A DNA stretch of 64,000 bases. It comes from Qaidamihabitans albus. Lineage in GTDB: Bacteria > Actinomycetota > Actinomycetes > Mycobacteriales > Pseudonocardiaceae. Below are positions 1 through 8,472 of the stretch, in pieces. The translations under genes were made by a program, and so were the position numbers. Below the pieces are notes generated by a model. It did no database searches, was not told the DNA's origin, and worked only from the letters and a program-made list of their open reading frames with translations. The stretch spans positions 62,001 through 126,000 of the forward strand of contig NZ_JAEHOB010000014.1 in assembly GCF_016464705.1 (NCBI RefSeq), given 5' to 3'. The first letter of the stretch is position 1. Every line of letters starts with the position of its first letter.

Positions 1-586
1 CGATCTCGCCCGCGAAAACGCCGTCGGCGCTCGCCTTCGCCGCACGCCGCTGGGAGCGCAGCCCGTAGTCGTCGAGGTGCTCCCGGGTGTGCCCCTGGCG
101 GCGGGCGATGCGCTCGGCACCGCCGAACTGCAACCCCGGCGGGTCGTCCCACGGGTAGTCGTCGGTGCGGTAGTCCGCCTTCCCGCCGGGAATGTTGGCA
201 CCCGCCGGCACCCTGCTCATGCTCTCCACGCCGCACGCGATCGCGAGGTCCAGCGTGCCTGCCTCGATCTGCGCACGGACCACCTCGCTCGCCTGCTGTG
301 CCGAGCCACAGCTCGCGTCGAGGGTCATGCACGGCACCGCGTAGTCGAGCCCGGTGGACAGCCACGCGCACCGGGTGACGTTGAAGCCCTGTTCCCCGAC
401 CTGTGTGACGGAGCCGCCCACGATCTGGTGCACTGCGGACGGTCCGATGTCGTTGCGCCGCAGCAGCTCGCACAGCACGGTGCGCAGCAGCTCGGCCGGT
501 CGCAGCATCGAGAGGGTGCCGGCCCGCTTGCCGATCGGCGTGCGCACCGCGTCGACGATCACGGCCCTCGCACTCGCCCCGGTCAT
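1..586 (-). CDS. Thiolase (acetyl-CoA acyltransferase family), N-terminal 195 residues, cut by window edge
   Basis: The reading frame opens at an ATG at 586, overlaps the stop of the preceding gene by 4 bp (ATGA) and runs off the left edge without a stop. The start of the protein has the thiolase signature AVIVDAVRTPIGK, and the nucleophilic cysteine sits in DASCGSAQQAS at about residue 93. The family condenses or cleaves beta-ketoacyl-CoA through an acyl-Cys intermediate; the second Cys and the His lie outside the window. The tight overlap makes it the distal visible gene of the operon that starts at the StrR-like regulator near 10.5 kb. Within a fatty-acid/polyketide-like operon it could form or remove a C2 unit, or belong to turnover; the sequence does not decide. 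Confidence 0.9.
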   Translation of the reverse strand, partial: MTGASARAVIVDAVRTPIGKRAGTLSMLRPAELLRTVLCELLRRNDIGPSAVHQIVGGSVTQVGEQGFNVTRCAWLSTGLDYAVPCMTLDASCGSAQQASEVVRAQIEAGTLDLAIACGVESMSRVPAGANIPGGKADYRTDDYPWDDPPGLQFGGAERIARRQGHTREHLDDYGLRSQRRAAKASADGVFAGEI

Positions 587-1269
587 CCACAGCCCCCCGC
601 GGTGTCGGTGTCGTACGCGCCGACCAGCTCCGCGACCGCGGCCGGCACCGGAGCCACCTCCACCGGGGGCCCGCCGGTCAGCTCGGCGATGAAGTCGTCG
701 ACCCGGTCCAGTCCCCAGAACCGCTGTCGGCCAGTCCGGAAGTACGGAACCCCGAACACGTCGTCCTCGTAGGCACGCACGAGGGCATCGACTCCGGCCT
801 CGCGCAGCCGCGGGTCGTCGGGCGCAGCGGCCAGCTCGTCCCCGGGAAGTCCGGCCTCCTCGGCGATCGCGCGCACCACGGCTGGGTCGCACACGTTCTC
901 CCCGCGCTCCCACCGGGCGGCTGTCACCCCGGCATAGAACCGCGTCCCCTCCCCCAGCTCGACGGCCCGCAGCCAGGCCAGGTGGGGCAGTTCCCACCAC
1001 GGGTCCACGTCGACCGGCCACGTCATCGTCAGGCCGTGCCTGCTCACCTGGCGGCGCACGTCGTAGAGGATGTAGAGGTGCTTGGCCTTGCTCATCTGCT
1101 GGTAGTGGAAGTCGGCATCCCGCGCGCGGAGCGCCTCGGCGGTGCGCTCGTCCGGGTCGAAGTACGGCAACAGCTCGACGTGCCGGTCGAGGTCGGGCAC
1201 CGCACGCAGCAGCCTGGTCAGCGCGATCCAGCTGAACGGGCTGCGGAACGAGAAGTGCACGCGGGGCAT
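583..1269 (-). CDS. DsbA-family protein, 2-hydroxychromene-2-carboxylate isomerase-like
   Basis: A 228-residue thioredoxin-fold protein of the DsbA/GST-kappa/HCCA isomerase group. The N-terminal strand reads HFSFRSPFSW, so the redox CxxC is replaced by S-P-F-S, as in HCCA isomerases rather than disulfide oxidases. GVPYF near residue 190 is the cis-Pro loop. I chose the ATG at 1269 because an AGGAGG ribosome site lies about 8 bases upstream; an in-frame GTG at 1296 overlaps the stop of the thioesterase gene and would add nine basic residues. The stop overlaps the thiolase start by 4 bp. Family members isomerise aromatic side chains with glutathione or serve in uncharacterised roles. Actinobacteria normally lack glutathione, so the function here is open. 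Confidence 0.85.
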   Translation of the reverse strand: MPRVHFSFRSPFSWIALTRLLRAVPDLDRHVELLPYFDPDERTAEALRARDADFHYQQMSKAKHLYILYDVRRQVSRHGLTMTWPVDVDPWWELPHLAWLRAVELGEGTRFYAGVTAARWERGENVCDPAVVRAIAEEAGLPGDELAAAPDDPRLREAGVDALVRAYEDDVFGVPYFRTGRQRFWGLDRVDDFIAELTGGPPVEVAPVPAAVAELVGAYDTDTAGGCG

Positions 1270-1292
1270 CGCGGGCTTCCTCCTGACCGTCC

Positions 1293-2201
1293 TCACCGGA
1301 CCCCCTTGCCCAGAAGCAGCTCCGTCATCTCGTCGCCGAGCTCGGCCAGCTCGCCCGCGCGCTCACCCTTCGTCATCGCATAGCCGTGCAGGATCGTGCC
1401 GTCCGCGACCATCCGCCGGCGGCCCCCTTCGACGACGTGGCACGCCATCCTTCCCTCGAACGCGCGCCCCGCGACGACGTCGTCGACGCCGAACGTCGTG
1501 CGCACGACCTCGTCCATCCGCGCGTCGCCGTGCAGGGTCACCCGCGCCCGCGACACGACCGGGATCCAGCCACGCCCGGACAGCACGGACGGCACCGAGA
1601 GGCCGACCTCGTGCAGGAAGCGGTCCACGGCCTCCTCGAGGGCCGCCACGTACGTCGAGTGCTGAACGACGTCGGAGTAGTGGCAGTGGAAATAGCGGAC
1701 CCGCCAGTTCCAGCCGAACCCGTCAGGCGGGGCGGGAGGCCGCCCGCCGCCTTCGGGCGCGCTCCCCAGCATCGCGCGCAGCTCGTCCGGCACGTCCACG
1801 CCCGCCTCGGCCGCAGCCTCGGGGACGAGCGCGACGGTGACCTTGCCGCGCAGCACCCGCTGTGCCGCCGCACCGCCGCCCGCGCGCAGCCGCACCGTGA
1901 ACGTGTCCACTCCGTTGCGCGTGACCTCGGCCGTCACCTCGTCGTCGACCTCCAGCACGGCGGGCAGCAACACGGACGAGTCGAGCACGCGCAGCCCCAC
2001 GCCGCATTCGTGGAACAGGTGCCTCGGCCCGAACCCGCGCTGCCGGAACCACCCGAGCACCGCCTCCTGGGCCAGTTCCATGAACTGCTTGAAGCCGATC
2101 CACGTGCGGATGTTGGCGCTGGCATAGCGGGGGCGCAGGGCGGGCACGACGCTGCCGGCCCCTTCGACCGTGACCGGGCCCGCGGCTGGTTCGGCGCTCA
2201 T
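1293..2201 (-). CDS. Double-hotdog acyl thioesterase-like protein
   Basis: A 302-residue protein with two hotdog-type halves. The first contains RTWIGFKQFMELAQ, followed by strands rich in V, T and R. The second begins near residue 165 with HCHYSDVVQHSTYVAALEEA, which resembles the active-site helix region of 4-hydroxybenzoyl-CoA/YbgC-type thioesterases (acidic residue, then a His-x-x-Tyr step and Glu). It sits between the alpha/beta hydrolase (4-bp overlap upstream) and the DsbA-like gene. In a type II polyketide or fatty-acid-like operon the obvious role is hydrolysis of the ACP- or CoA-bound product. A dehydratase of the tandem-hotdog type is the main alternative. Catalytic residues are inferred from position only. 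Confidence 0.8.
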   Translation of the reverse strand: MSAEPAAGPVTVEGAGSVVPALRPRYASANIRTWIGFKQFMELAQEAVLGWFRQRGFGPRHLFHECGVGLRVLDSSVLLPAVLEVDDEVTAEVTRNGVDTFTVRLRAGGGAAAQRVLRGKVTVALVPEAAAEAGVDVPDELRAMLGSAPEGGGRPPAPPDGFGWNWRVRYFHCHYSDVVQHSTYVAALEEAVDRFLHEVGLSVPSVLSGRGWIPVVSRARVTLHGDARMDEVVRTTFGVDDVVAGRAFEGRMACHVVEGGRRRMVADGTILHGYAMTKGERAGELAELGDEMTELLLGKGVR

Positions 2202-2995
2202 CGCTGTTCACTCCTTTCGACGGTGTGCTCGGCAGGCGGCGCCGCGAACCGGGACAGCAGTTCGGCGACGTGCCCGGCATGCCGGATGTGGCAGAAGTGG
2301 TCGAACTCGGCGTGCCAGGACAGCGCGGCGTTCGGCAGGGCGGCCGTCAGCTCGGCCATTCCCTCGCGGGAGGTGCTCGGGTCCCGCTCCCCGCCCACGA
2401 CGAGGACGGGCACGCCCAGCGTCGCCACCGGCAGGTGACCGCTCGAGAGGTACTGCTCGAACACCGAAAGGAACCCGGGCAGTCCGATGCGGTCGAACAC
2501 CTTGCCGGTCATCGACTCGACGATCTCGTCGACGAGCCGGTCCCGCCTTCCGGCGAGCCGGACCCGAACGGCCTCCCGCATCTGCTCCTCGAACGCCACC
2601 CGGCAGCGGTGCCACGTCCGCCAGGTCGGGCGTGGCACCGGCGGGCGGTAGAACGGCATCACCATCGCCAGCGCAGCCGCAGCGGTGTACCCGCGCGCCG
2701 CCGCCTCCAGCGCGGCGTTCGCGCCGAAGGAATGGCCGACCAGCAGGTCGGGCTCGCGGTCGAGCTGGGCAAGCGCGGTGGCCGCCCACGAGGCGGGCGA
2801 GGCGCTCCACCGCCAGTCGTAGTCGTTGCCCGCGCGCCATGGCAGGTCGAGCGCGATCGCGTCCCAGCTCTCGCCCAGCGCGCCGGCCACGGCACGCCAC
2901 GAGCGCCAGTCGTCCTCGAGGCCGTGTACGAACGCCACCAGCGGGCGGTCCGGCCTGGCTTCGCCGAGGCGGCGCGGTCGCGACGTGGTGCTCAC
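2198..2995 (-). CDS. Alpha/beta hydrolase
   Basis: A 265-residue alpha/beta hydrolase. VAFVHGLEDDW gives the oxyanion-hole strand, GHSFGANAAL the nucleophile elbow (Ser), VLVVGGERD the acid strand and EFDHFCHI the catalytic His. The start is a GTG at 2995 inside a GTGA overlap with the ketosynthase-like gene. Reading further upstream would run through that gene in another frame, so the longer open frame is not used. The stop overlaps the thioesterase start by 4 bp. In this operon it could act as a type II editing thioesterase, product esterase or lactonase. No family-specific motif narrows the substrate. Confidence 0.88.
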   Translation of the reverse strand: MSTTSRPRRLGEARPDRPLVAFVHGLEDDWRSWRAVAGALGESWDAIALDLPWRAGNDYDWRWSASPASWAATALAQLDREPDLLVGHSFGANAALEAAARGYTAAAALAMVMPFYRPPVPRPTWRTWHRCRVAFEEQMREAVRVRLAGRRDRLVDEIVESMTGKVFDRIGLPGFLSVFEQYLSSGHLPVATLGVPVLVVGGERDPSTSREGMAELTAALPNAALSWHAEFDHFCHIRHAGHVAELLSRFAAPPAEHTVERSEQR

Positions 2996-3876
2996 GCGGC
3001 CCCCAACGTCACCCTCGGCGAGCCGACGAGCGCCGAGCGGAACCCCTCGGTCCTCGAGCCGCACACGGCGGTCACCGACCGCACGCCAGGATCGTCCGTC
3101 ACCACGGCCGCGGCCACGGCCACCTGCAGGACCCCCTCGGCACCGTAGCCACGGCCATCACTTCCGGTGTCCAGTTCGGACCTGCCGTCGTCGCCACGGT
3201 CGGCGACGACGTGTGGCCTTTCCGTGTTCGACACCGGTGCCACCTCGTGCAGCGGCGCGCCGACGCCCTCCGGTTCCAGCACGACGCACGCGGCCACGGC
3301 GACGCCCGGCTCACCCGTGGCATCCGTGAGCAAGGCGTCCGCCGTCGCATCCCTCGGTTCGACGCCGACGACCACGACCCGCCGCGCGCGACCGGACAGC
3401 AACAGCATGTGGCCGAGGCCGACGGCGTCCAGTCCGGAAGGATGCCCTGAGCACACGGTCAGGTTGGGCCCGCCGAACCGGAACCAGATCGCGACGGTCG
3501 AGGCGATGACGTTGCCGGAGGCGTTCGGCGCGTCCAGTGGGCTCGCGGCCCGCACCCCCTCCTCGCGCACCGACGTGCTCAGCCGCGCCACGGTAGCGAT
3601 GTTGCCGAGGTTCGAGCTGATCACGACGGCGGTGTCCGGGGAGAGGTCGCTGGCGGTGCGGCGGGGCGCACGCTCGGGCAGCCCGAACGCCCGGTGCACG
3701 GCGCACAGCGCGAGCCTCGTCGCCGGCTCCTTGGCCAGCAGACCCTTGCGTCCAAGCAACTCGCCCGCCCGCTCCGGTGGCGGCACGTCGTCCGGGGCCC
3801 ACCCTTCGAACGTGGTGCCGGGCGGCAGGCCGGGCAGGCACACGGCCCAGCGGGTGAGCACGACCGGGCGGCTCAT
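2992..3876 (-). CDS. Degenerate ketosynthase-like protein (possible KS-beta/chain-length-factor partner)
   Basis: At 294 residues this is well below the usual 370-420 of a ketosynthase. The central part keeps the thiolase-fold core, with NLTVCSGHPSGLDA at residues 138-151 where the acyl-binding Cys would be (Cys142). Neither catalytic histidine motif (HGTGT, K-x-x-x-GHT) is present in the C-terminal half. It directly follows the active ketosynthase at 3873-4997 with a 4-bp ATGA overlap. By analogy with KS-alpha/KS-beta pairs it is probably the inactive partner of that enzyme. Small ketosynthase-like proteins of this kind also occur in aryl polyene clusters. Condensing activity looks unlikely with both histidines missing. 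The start at 3876 is fixed by the overlap. Confidence 0.75.
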   Translation of the reverse strand: MSRPVVLTRWAVCLPGLPPGTTFEGWAPDDVPPPERAGELLGRKGLLAKEPATRLALCAVHRAFGLPERAPRRTASDLSPDTAVVISSNLGNIATVARLSTSVREEGVRAASPLDAPNASGNVIASTVAIWFRFGGPNLTVCSGHPSGLDAVGLGHMLLLSGRARRVVVVGVEPRDATADALLTDATGEPGVAVAACVVLEPEGVGAPLHEVAPVSNTERPHVVADRGDDGRSELDTGSDGRGYGAEGVLQVAVAAAVVTDDPGVRSVTAVCGSRTEGFRSALVGSPRVTLGAA

Positions 3877-4997
3877 CGGGCCGCCCCCGGCGCCGCCATC
3901 AGGGTGACCGCGTTGAGCCCGCCGAAGCCGAACGCGTTGACCTGGGCCAGCCGCACCGGCGTGTGCCCCGGTTCGCCACCCGCGAGGCGGAACTCGGCAG
4001 TCTCGGGGATGGGAGTGCGCAGCCCGACGACCGGTGGCACGCGGCCTTCCCGCATCGCCCGCAGCGCGACATCCACGTTGACGAGCGCCGCGGCGCCCGA
4101 GGTATGCCCGACCGCGCCCTTCACGGCTGTGAGCACCGGCCGGCCCGGCGCGGTGAAGACGCGGCGCAGCGCGCGTGCCTCGGCCGGGTCGTTCTGCTCG
4201 GTCCCCGTGCCGTGGGCGACGACGAGGTCCACGTCGGCGCTGCGCACCCCAGCGCGGGCGTAGGCGTCCTCCATCGCGCGCACCATGCCCGCCTCGTCGG
4301 GAATGGTCTCGTGGCTGGCGTCGCACGACAGCCCGGTCGCGAGCAGCTCGGCCTCGCCGTCACCGGCGGGCCCCGCCGCGACCACCACGGCCGCGGCGCC
4401 CTCGCCCAGCAGCACCCCGGTGCGTCGCGTGTCGAAAGGGCGCACCTGCCGTGTCGGCTCCGGCGCGACGCGCCCGATCATCGCGAGCATCGACACGGCC
4501 ATCACGTCCGCGCCCGCCGCGACCACGTGGTTCGCGAAGCCCAGCTCGACCATGTCGTGCGCGAGCGCGAGTGCGTGCCCCGACGCGCTGCACGCGTTGG
4601 ACAGCGTCACCACCGGGCCCAGGGCCCCGCCGACCCCGGCGACGGCCGCGCCGAAGTGCAGCCGCTCCAGCTCGACCGGCCGCTCGCCTGCCGCCCAGCG
4701 TTCGATGGCACGCGACTCGCGAAGGCCCGTGCCGACCACGACCGGTACCCGGTCGGTGTCCGGGTCCAGCCCCGCGTCGGCGAGCGCGCTCGCCACCACC
4801 ACCGAAAGCAGCCCGCCGGCGCCGTAGCCCGGTTCCGGAGCGTCGCCGTCGATCGAGTAGCCGCACGTCACGTTCACCGAGCCCGCGTCGATGTGCGGCA
4901 GCGAACCGACCCCGCTGCGGCCGTCGAGCAGCGCCGCGAAGGTCGCGGCGCCGTCGCCGAGGCACGTCAGCGCGGCGCTAGCCCTGATCCGGACCAC
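3873..4997 (-). CDS. Beta-ketoacyl-ACP synthase (FabF/KAS II-like), catalytically complete
   Basis: A 374-residue ketosynthase with an intact Cys-His-His triad: Cys136 in SNACSASGHA, His262 in AHGTGTEQND and His298 in KGAVGHTSG. The C-terminal glycine loop NAFGFGG is also present. It decarboxylates malonyl-ACP and condenses it with an acyl chain. The GTG start at 4997 overlaps the upstream chain-length-factor gene by 20 bp; no closer ATG in frame preserves the N-terminal strand. It is the second active ketosynthase of the operon and is immediately followed by a shortened, histidine-less homologue, so it probably works as a heterodimer. It may handle a different chain length or the starter condensation. 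Confidence 0.93.
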   Translation of the reverse strand: MVRIRASAALTCLGDGAATFAALLDGRSGVGSLPHIDAGSVNVTCGYSIDGDAPEPGYGAGGLLSVVVASALADAGLDPDTDRVPVVVGTGLRESRAIERWAAGERPVELERLHFGAAVAGVGGALGPVVTLSNACSASGHALALAHDMVELGFANHVVAAGADVMAVSMLAMIGRVAPEPTRQVRPFDTRRTGVLLGEGAAAVVVAAGPAGDGEAELLATGLSCDASHETIPDEAGMVRAMEDAYARAGVRSADVDLVVAHGTGTEQNDPAEARALRRVFTAPGRPVLTAVKGAVGHTSGAAALVNVDVALRAMREGRVPPVVGLRTPIPETAEFRLAGGEPGHTPVRLAQVNAFGFGGLNAVTLMAAPGAAR

Positions 4998-6069
4998 GCG
5001 ACCATCCCCTCACCACGGCCGCGCCGACCGCCCCTTCGGGCGAGTGGGCCGCGAGCACCGTGAGCCTGCCGTCGAGGTCGCCGCTCGCCCGGTGCCGTCC
5101 GATGAGCGCGGCCAGGTCGAGTGCGGCCGTCGCGGCCCCGCAGTCGCCCGCGTGCCGCCGCGTCGTCAGCGACTCCGGTTTCCTGGCTCCCGCTTCCTCG
5201 GCCGCGCGGCACACCGCCCGCCACATCGCCCTGTCCTGCCGCTCGTCGGCGGTCGAACGCATCGACACCGTGGTCACGTCACCGGCGCGATCGGCGCCGA
5301 CGGTCGCCGCCGAGGCCAGCGCGCGCCGCACGCAACGGCCGAGCGCGGCGGGCCGGTCGCCGAACTCCGGAGCGAATCCGAGCGCCACTCCGAGGATCTC
5401 GGCGTCCGGCGCGGCCTCGCGACGGGCCGCCGACAGCGTGAACACCGCACCACCCTCACCGGGCTGGGTCGACGCGGGCAGCCCGGTGGTGCGCGCGAGC
5501 CACGCCGCATGCGGGGTGAGCTCGTCGACGACGCCGGCGAGCAGCACGTCGGCCTGACCGGTGCTCAACAGGTTCGCGCCGTAGCGCAGCACAGAGACCA
5601 GTGCCAGCGGCCCGCCGGCGAGCGTGGCGTTGACACCGCGCAGGCCGAACCAGATCGCCGCCTGCCCCGCGGCACAGTTCATCACCGTCGTCGGGAACAA
5701 GCCCGGGTTGACCATGTGGGGACGGTCCTGCGTGAACGTCTCGACGGCGTACTCGACCGACGACTTGACGCTGCCCGCCGAGGTGCCCAGCACGATGCCG
5801 ACCCGCTTCCGGTCGGCCGTGGCCAGGTCGATACCGGCATCCTCCAGCGCCGCACGGCACGCGACGACGGCGAGCGCCGTCCTGCGGTCGAAGAAGCTGG
5901 TGCCCTTGCGGCCGAGCTCGGCCCTCGTGTCGAAACCGGGAACGCCGAGACCGGGCTCCCCGGGGTCGCATTCCGGCGTGGCGGTGCCGCTCAGCGCGGC
6001 CGCCAGCTCCGCAGGCGCCCGCCCGGCCGCGCTGAGCACGCCTGCGCCGGTGATGGCCACGGCAGTCAC
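4978..6069 (-). CDS. Ketosynthase-beta / chain length factor
   Basis: A 363-residue ketosynthase homologue lacking the catalytic triad. The region aligned with the active-site Cys reads NATLAGGPLALVSV (Gly/Ala instead of Cys). The HGTGT segment is absent, and AGDCGAATAALD stands where the GHT histidine would be. The N-terminal strand AVAITGAGVLSAAG and the FFDRRTALAVVACRAALEDAG helix are typical of the family. It starts at a GTG (6069) inside a GTGA overlap with the KS-alpha gene, the usual arrangement for type II polyketide KS-alpha/KS-beta pairs. Chain length factors form the shared tunnel that sets polyketide length. Lack of the usual Gln at the Cys position makes it an atypical member. 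Confidence 0.87.
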   Translation of the reverse strand: MTAVAITGAGVLSAAGRAPAELAAALSGTATPECDPGEPGLGVPGFDTRAELGRKGTSFFDRRTALAVVACRAALEDAGIDLATADRKRVGIVLGTSAGSVKSSVEYAVETFTQDRPHMVNPGLFPTTVMNCAAGQAAIWFGLRGVNATLAGGPLALVSVLRYGANLLSTGQADVLLAGVVDELTPHAAWLARTTGLPASTQPGEGGAVFTLSAARREAAPDAEILGVALGFAPEFGDRPAALGRCVRRALASAATVGADRAGDVTTVSMRSTADERQDRAMWRAVCRAAEEAGARKPESLTTRRHAGDCGAATAALDLAALIGRHRASGDLDGRLTVLAAHSPEGAVGAAVVRGWSRGPDQG

Positions 6070-7271
6070 GAGGCCGCTCCCAGCATCACGATCGCGTTGT
6101 TTCCGCCGAACGCGAAGCCGTTGTTCTGCGCGACCCTGACCGGCGCCTGCCGGTGCCGGTTCGGGATCGGGTCCAGCCACGCCATCTCCGGGTCCGGTGT
6201 GGACCAGCCGATCGTCGGTGGGAGGAACCCCCGCGCGATCGCCAGCGCCGACGCGATCGCGCCGAACCCGCTCGCCGCGCCCATCGTGTGCCCCAGCATC
6301 GACTTGATGGAGCTGACCGGCGGCACGTCTCCGCCGAACGCCTCATACAGGGCCTGTGCCTCGGTGACGTCGTTCGCCGGTGTCCCCGTGCCGTGGGCGC
6401 AGACGTAGTCGACGTCGCCCGTCTTCACTCCTGCGGTCTCGTGCGCCGCGCTGATGCAGTCGGCTATCGAGCTCGCGTTCGGCATGACCATATGAGTCGC
6501 GTCGCAGTTGGACGCGTAGCCGAGGAACTCCGCGTACGGCACAGCGCCACGTGCCCGCGCCAGCTCGGCCTTCTCCAGCACGAGCATGCTCCCGCCCTCG
6601 GCGGTCACCATGCCGGTGCGATCGCGGTCGAAGGGTGAGCAGGTCCGCTCGGCGACCGCGCCCAACCGGAGGAATCCCGCGTGCGCCCAACGGCACACCG
6701 AGTCGGCCCCGCCGCTGAACACGACGTCGGCCTCACCGCTGACGATGAGGTCGTAGGCATAGCCGAGCGCGTAGTTGCTCGCCGAGCAGGCTGTCGCGAT
6801 CGTCATCGACTCCCCGTGCGCGTCGAGCTCCGCGCTGACCGCCGAGGAGAGCCGGTCGGCGGGCAGCCGCCGCGCGATGTCCGGATCGACACCCTCGAAC
6901 CCGCCTCCGACGAGCTGCTGCGCGAACATTTCGGTCACCTTGGCCTCGCCGCTCGTGGTGCCGATGACCACCGAGACCCGTTCCGGGTCGATCCGCTCCC
7001 ACTGCAACCCGGCGTCGCGCGCGGCGAGGCGAGCGGCGGCCGCGGCGAACTGGCTCGACCGGCCCCACTCCTCCGGTTCGATCCGGGACAGGATCGAACC
7101 GGCGTCGAAGACCTGGACCTCTCCACCGAGGACACGCGGGAAGCCGGTGGTGTCGAAGCTCCCGATCGGTCGGATGCCGCAGTGCCCGGCGCGCAGCCCG
7201 CTCTCGAACGCAGCGGCGCCGATGCCGATGCTCGACACCGGCCCGAGCCCGGTGATCAGCACTCGAGTCAT
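6066..7271 (-). CDS. Beta-ketoacyl synthase, KS-alpha
   Basis: A 401-residue ketosynthase with a full triad: Cys162 in ATACSASNYA, His293 in AHGTGTPAND and His328 in KSMLGHTMG. It ends with the NNGFAFGGNN loop. It lies 3 bp downstream of the ACP gene and its stop overlaps the chain-length-factor start by 4 bp, so KS, CLF and ACP form a minimal type II polyketide synthase. The set of KR and two dehydratase-like proteins just upstream points to a reduced or polyene chain rather than an aromatic poly-beta-ketone; no cyclase or aromatase is visible. It condenses ACP-bound malonyl units in the cytosol. Confidence 0.95.
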   Translation of the reverse strand: MTRVLITGLGPVSSIGIGAAAFESGLRAGHCGIRPIGSFDTTGFPRVLGGEVQVFDAGSILSRIEPEEWGRSSQFAAAAARLAARDAGLQWERIDPERVSVVIGTTSGEAKVTEMFAQQLVGGGFEGVDPDIARRLPADRLSSAVSAELDAHGESMTIATACSASNYALGYAYDLIVSGEADVVFSGGADSVCRWAHAGFLRLGAVAERTCSPFDRDRTGMVTAEGGSMLVLEKAELARARGAVPYAEFLGYASNCDATHMVMPNASSIADCISAAHETAGVKTGDVDYVCAHGTGTPANDVTEAQALYEAFGGDVPPVSSIKSMLGHTMGAASGFGAIASALAIARGFLPPTIGWSTPDPEMAWLDPIPNRHRQAPVRVAQNNGFAFGGNNAIVMLGAAS

Positions 7272-7274
7272 GGC

Positions 7275-7529
7275 CTAGGAACGCCATCCGGCGTAGCCGG
7301 CCGTGACAGCGTACACGGCGTCGAAGTCACGCATGGTCGCGAGTTCCTGCTGCGGGATCTCGATCTTGTACTTACGTTCGATGCGGGCGAGCAGCTCGAT
7401 CGCGCGCAGCGAGTCGCCGTCGTAGTCCTCGACGAAGTCGCCGTGGTCGGTCAGCTCGTCCGGTTCGATCTCCAGCACCTCCGCGACGAGCTCACGTAGC
7501 TCGGTCTTCCGGTCCTCGACGTTCGTCAC
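7275..7529 (-). CDS. Acyl carrier protein
   Basis: An 84-residue acidic four-helix carrier protein. Ser40 in YDGDSLRAIELL is the 4'-phosphopantetheine attachment site; the family usually has D-S-L here, as seen. The GTG start at 7529 overlaps the dehydratase stop (GTGA), and the stop is 3 bp before the KS-alpha start. It carries the growing chain between the ketosynthases, ketoreductase and dehydratases of the same operon. Length and charge are normal for type II ACPs. Confidence 0.95.
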   Translation of the reverse strand: MTNVEDRKTELRELVAEVLEIEPDELTDHGDFVEDYDGDSLRAIELLARIERKYKIEIPQQELATMRDFDAVYAVTAGYAGWRS

Positions 7530-8062
7530 CGCAACGCTCCTTCTGCCGTCGGATTCCCGTTCGCGCGAGACGGTGCGGGCCGGCCGTTACCGCGACCCGC
7601 CTTTCCCGCGTTCCCTGTCACCGCCATCAGCTCGCCGAACTCCGCAATCGTGCATTGGCCCACCGCCGTATGCCCAGAAACGATGGCGGTGTTCGGGCCG
7701 GAGTGGTCCAGCTCGACGTGGTGGCACAACACGTCACCGGGATACGCCCGGCCGAGGAACCGGCAGCGGCGGATCACCGCGAGCATGGGGATCGCGCCGG
7801 TGGCGGACAGCTCGGTGTCCTGTGTCGCCTGCCAGAGCACCACGGCGGCCTGGCCGAAGGACTCGACGAGCAGCGACGAGGGCAGTGCCCACCCTTCGGG
7901 TGGCGTGTTGCCGTCCAGACCCGCGAAGCACGGCTCGCCGACAGTCACGGCCTTGCTCGCCTCGACAACGCGTCCTGGAACGAGCAGCTCGACCCGGTCG
8001 AGCAGGACCATCGGGTGGCCATGTGGCAGCAGTCGGTGGACGTCCCGCTGCCCCGGTCTCAT
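7526..8062 (-). CDS. Hotdog 3-hydroxyacyl-ACP dehydratase, FabZ-like (DH1)
   Basis: A 178-residue hotdog protein. LLPHGHPMVLLDRV (residues 11-24) matches the FabZ segment that carries the catalytic His (His14), and LLVESFGQAAVV has Glu67 at the second catalytic position. The GHFPG...PG loop normal in FabZ is absent, and an irregular loop with PPEG replaces it. The C-terminal 30 residues are Gly/Ala/Asn-rich and probably disordered. It overlaps DH2 upstream and the ACP downstream, both by 4 bp. It should dehydrate beta-hydroxyacyl-ACP. Because DH2 has the motif that DH1 lacks, the two may form a heterodimer. Confidence 0.85.
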   Translation of the reverse strand: MRPGQRDVHRLLPHGHPMVLLDRVELLVPGRVVEASKAVTVGEPCFAGLDGNTPPEGWALPSSLLVESFGQAAVVLWQATQDTELSATGAIPMLAVIRRCRFLGRAYPGDVLCHHVELDHSGPNTAIVSGHTAVGQCTIAEFGELMAVTGNAGKAGRGNGRPAPSRANGNPTAEGALR

Positions 8063-8472
8063 GACGGACCCTCGCCGGAGAACCGCGCGCGGACCCTGGC
8101 GAGCCGGATGCCGTCGAGACCGGTGAACGTGGCGTCCACGACGGCGGGCACCTCGGGCAGCCCGTGCGGCACCCGGACCGACAGCCGCACGACGTCGCCG
8201 CCGCGCGCGGGCGCTGTGAACCGCGCGGACTCGACCTCGACCAGGCGGGTACCCGGCGGCTCGACGGCGCTGACTGCACGGTCCAGCAGCTCCAGCAGGA
8301 AGACGCCGGGGAACACCGTGTCCCCGGGGAAATGCCCGCGCAGATAGGGGCCGTCAGGATCGACGTGCGCGGCCGCGGTGACCGTCGTGGCGTCCTCGTT
8401 GACGGTGGCGCTGAGGTCGTGCACCGTGATCGGGGACGCCTCCGGTGGGAGCCGCGTCGGCCGGATGATCAT
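8059..8472 (-). CDS. Hotdog dehydratase-like protein (DH2), probable partner of DH1
   Basis: A 137-residue hotdog protein with the FabZ loop RGHFPGDTVFPGVFLLE (His47, Glu61). The N-terminal LPHRYP-type catalytic His is missing; the sequence there reads RLPPEASP. It starts at an ATG (8472) overlapping the ketoreductase stop, and its stop overlaps the DH1 start. On its own it lacks half of the normal catalytic pair, so a structural or heterodimeric role is likely. Aryl polyene clusters also carry two unequal dehydratase proteins. Activity is inferred from motif position only. Confidence 0.82.
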   Translation of the reverse strand: MIIRPTRLPPEASPITVHDLSATVNEDATTVTAAAHVDPDGPYLRGHFPGDTVFPGVFLLELLDRAVSAVEPPGTRLVEVESARFTAPARGGDVVRLSVRVPHGLPEVPAVVDATFTGLDGIRLARVRARFSGEGPS

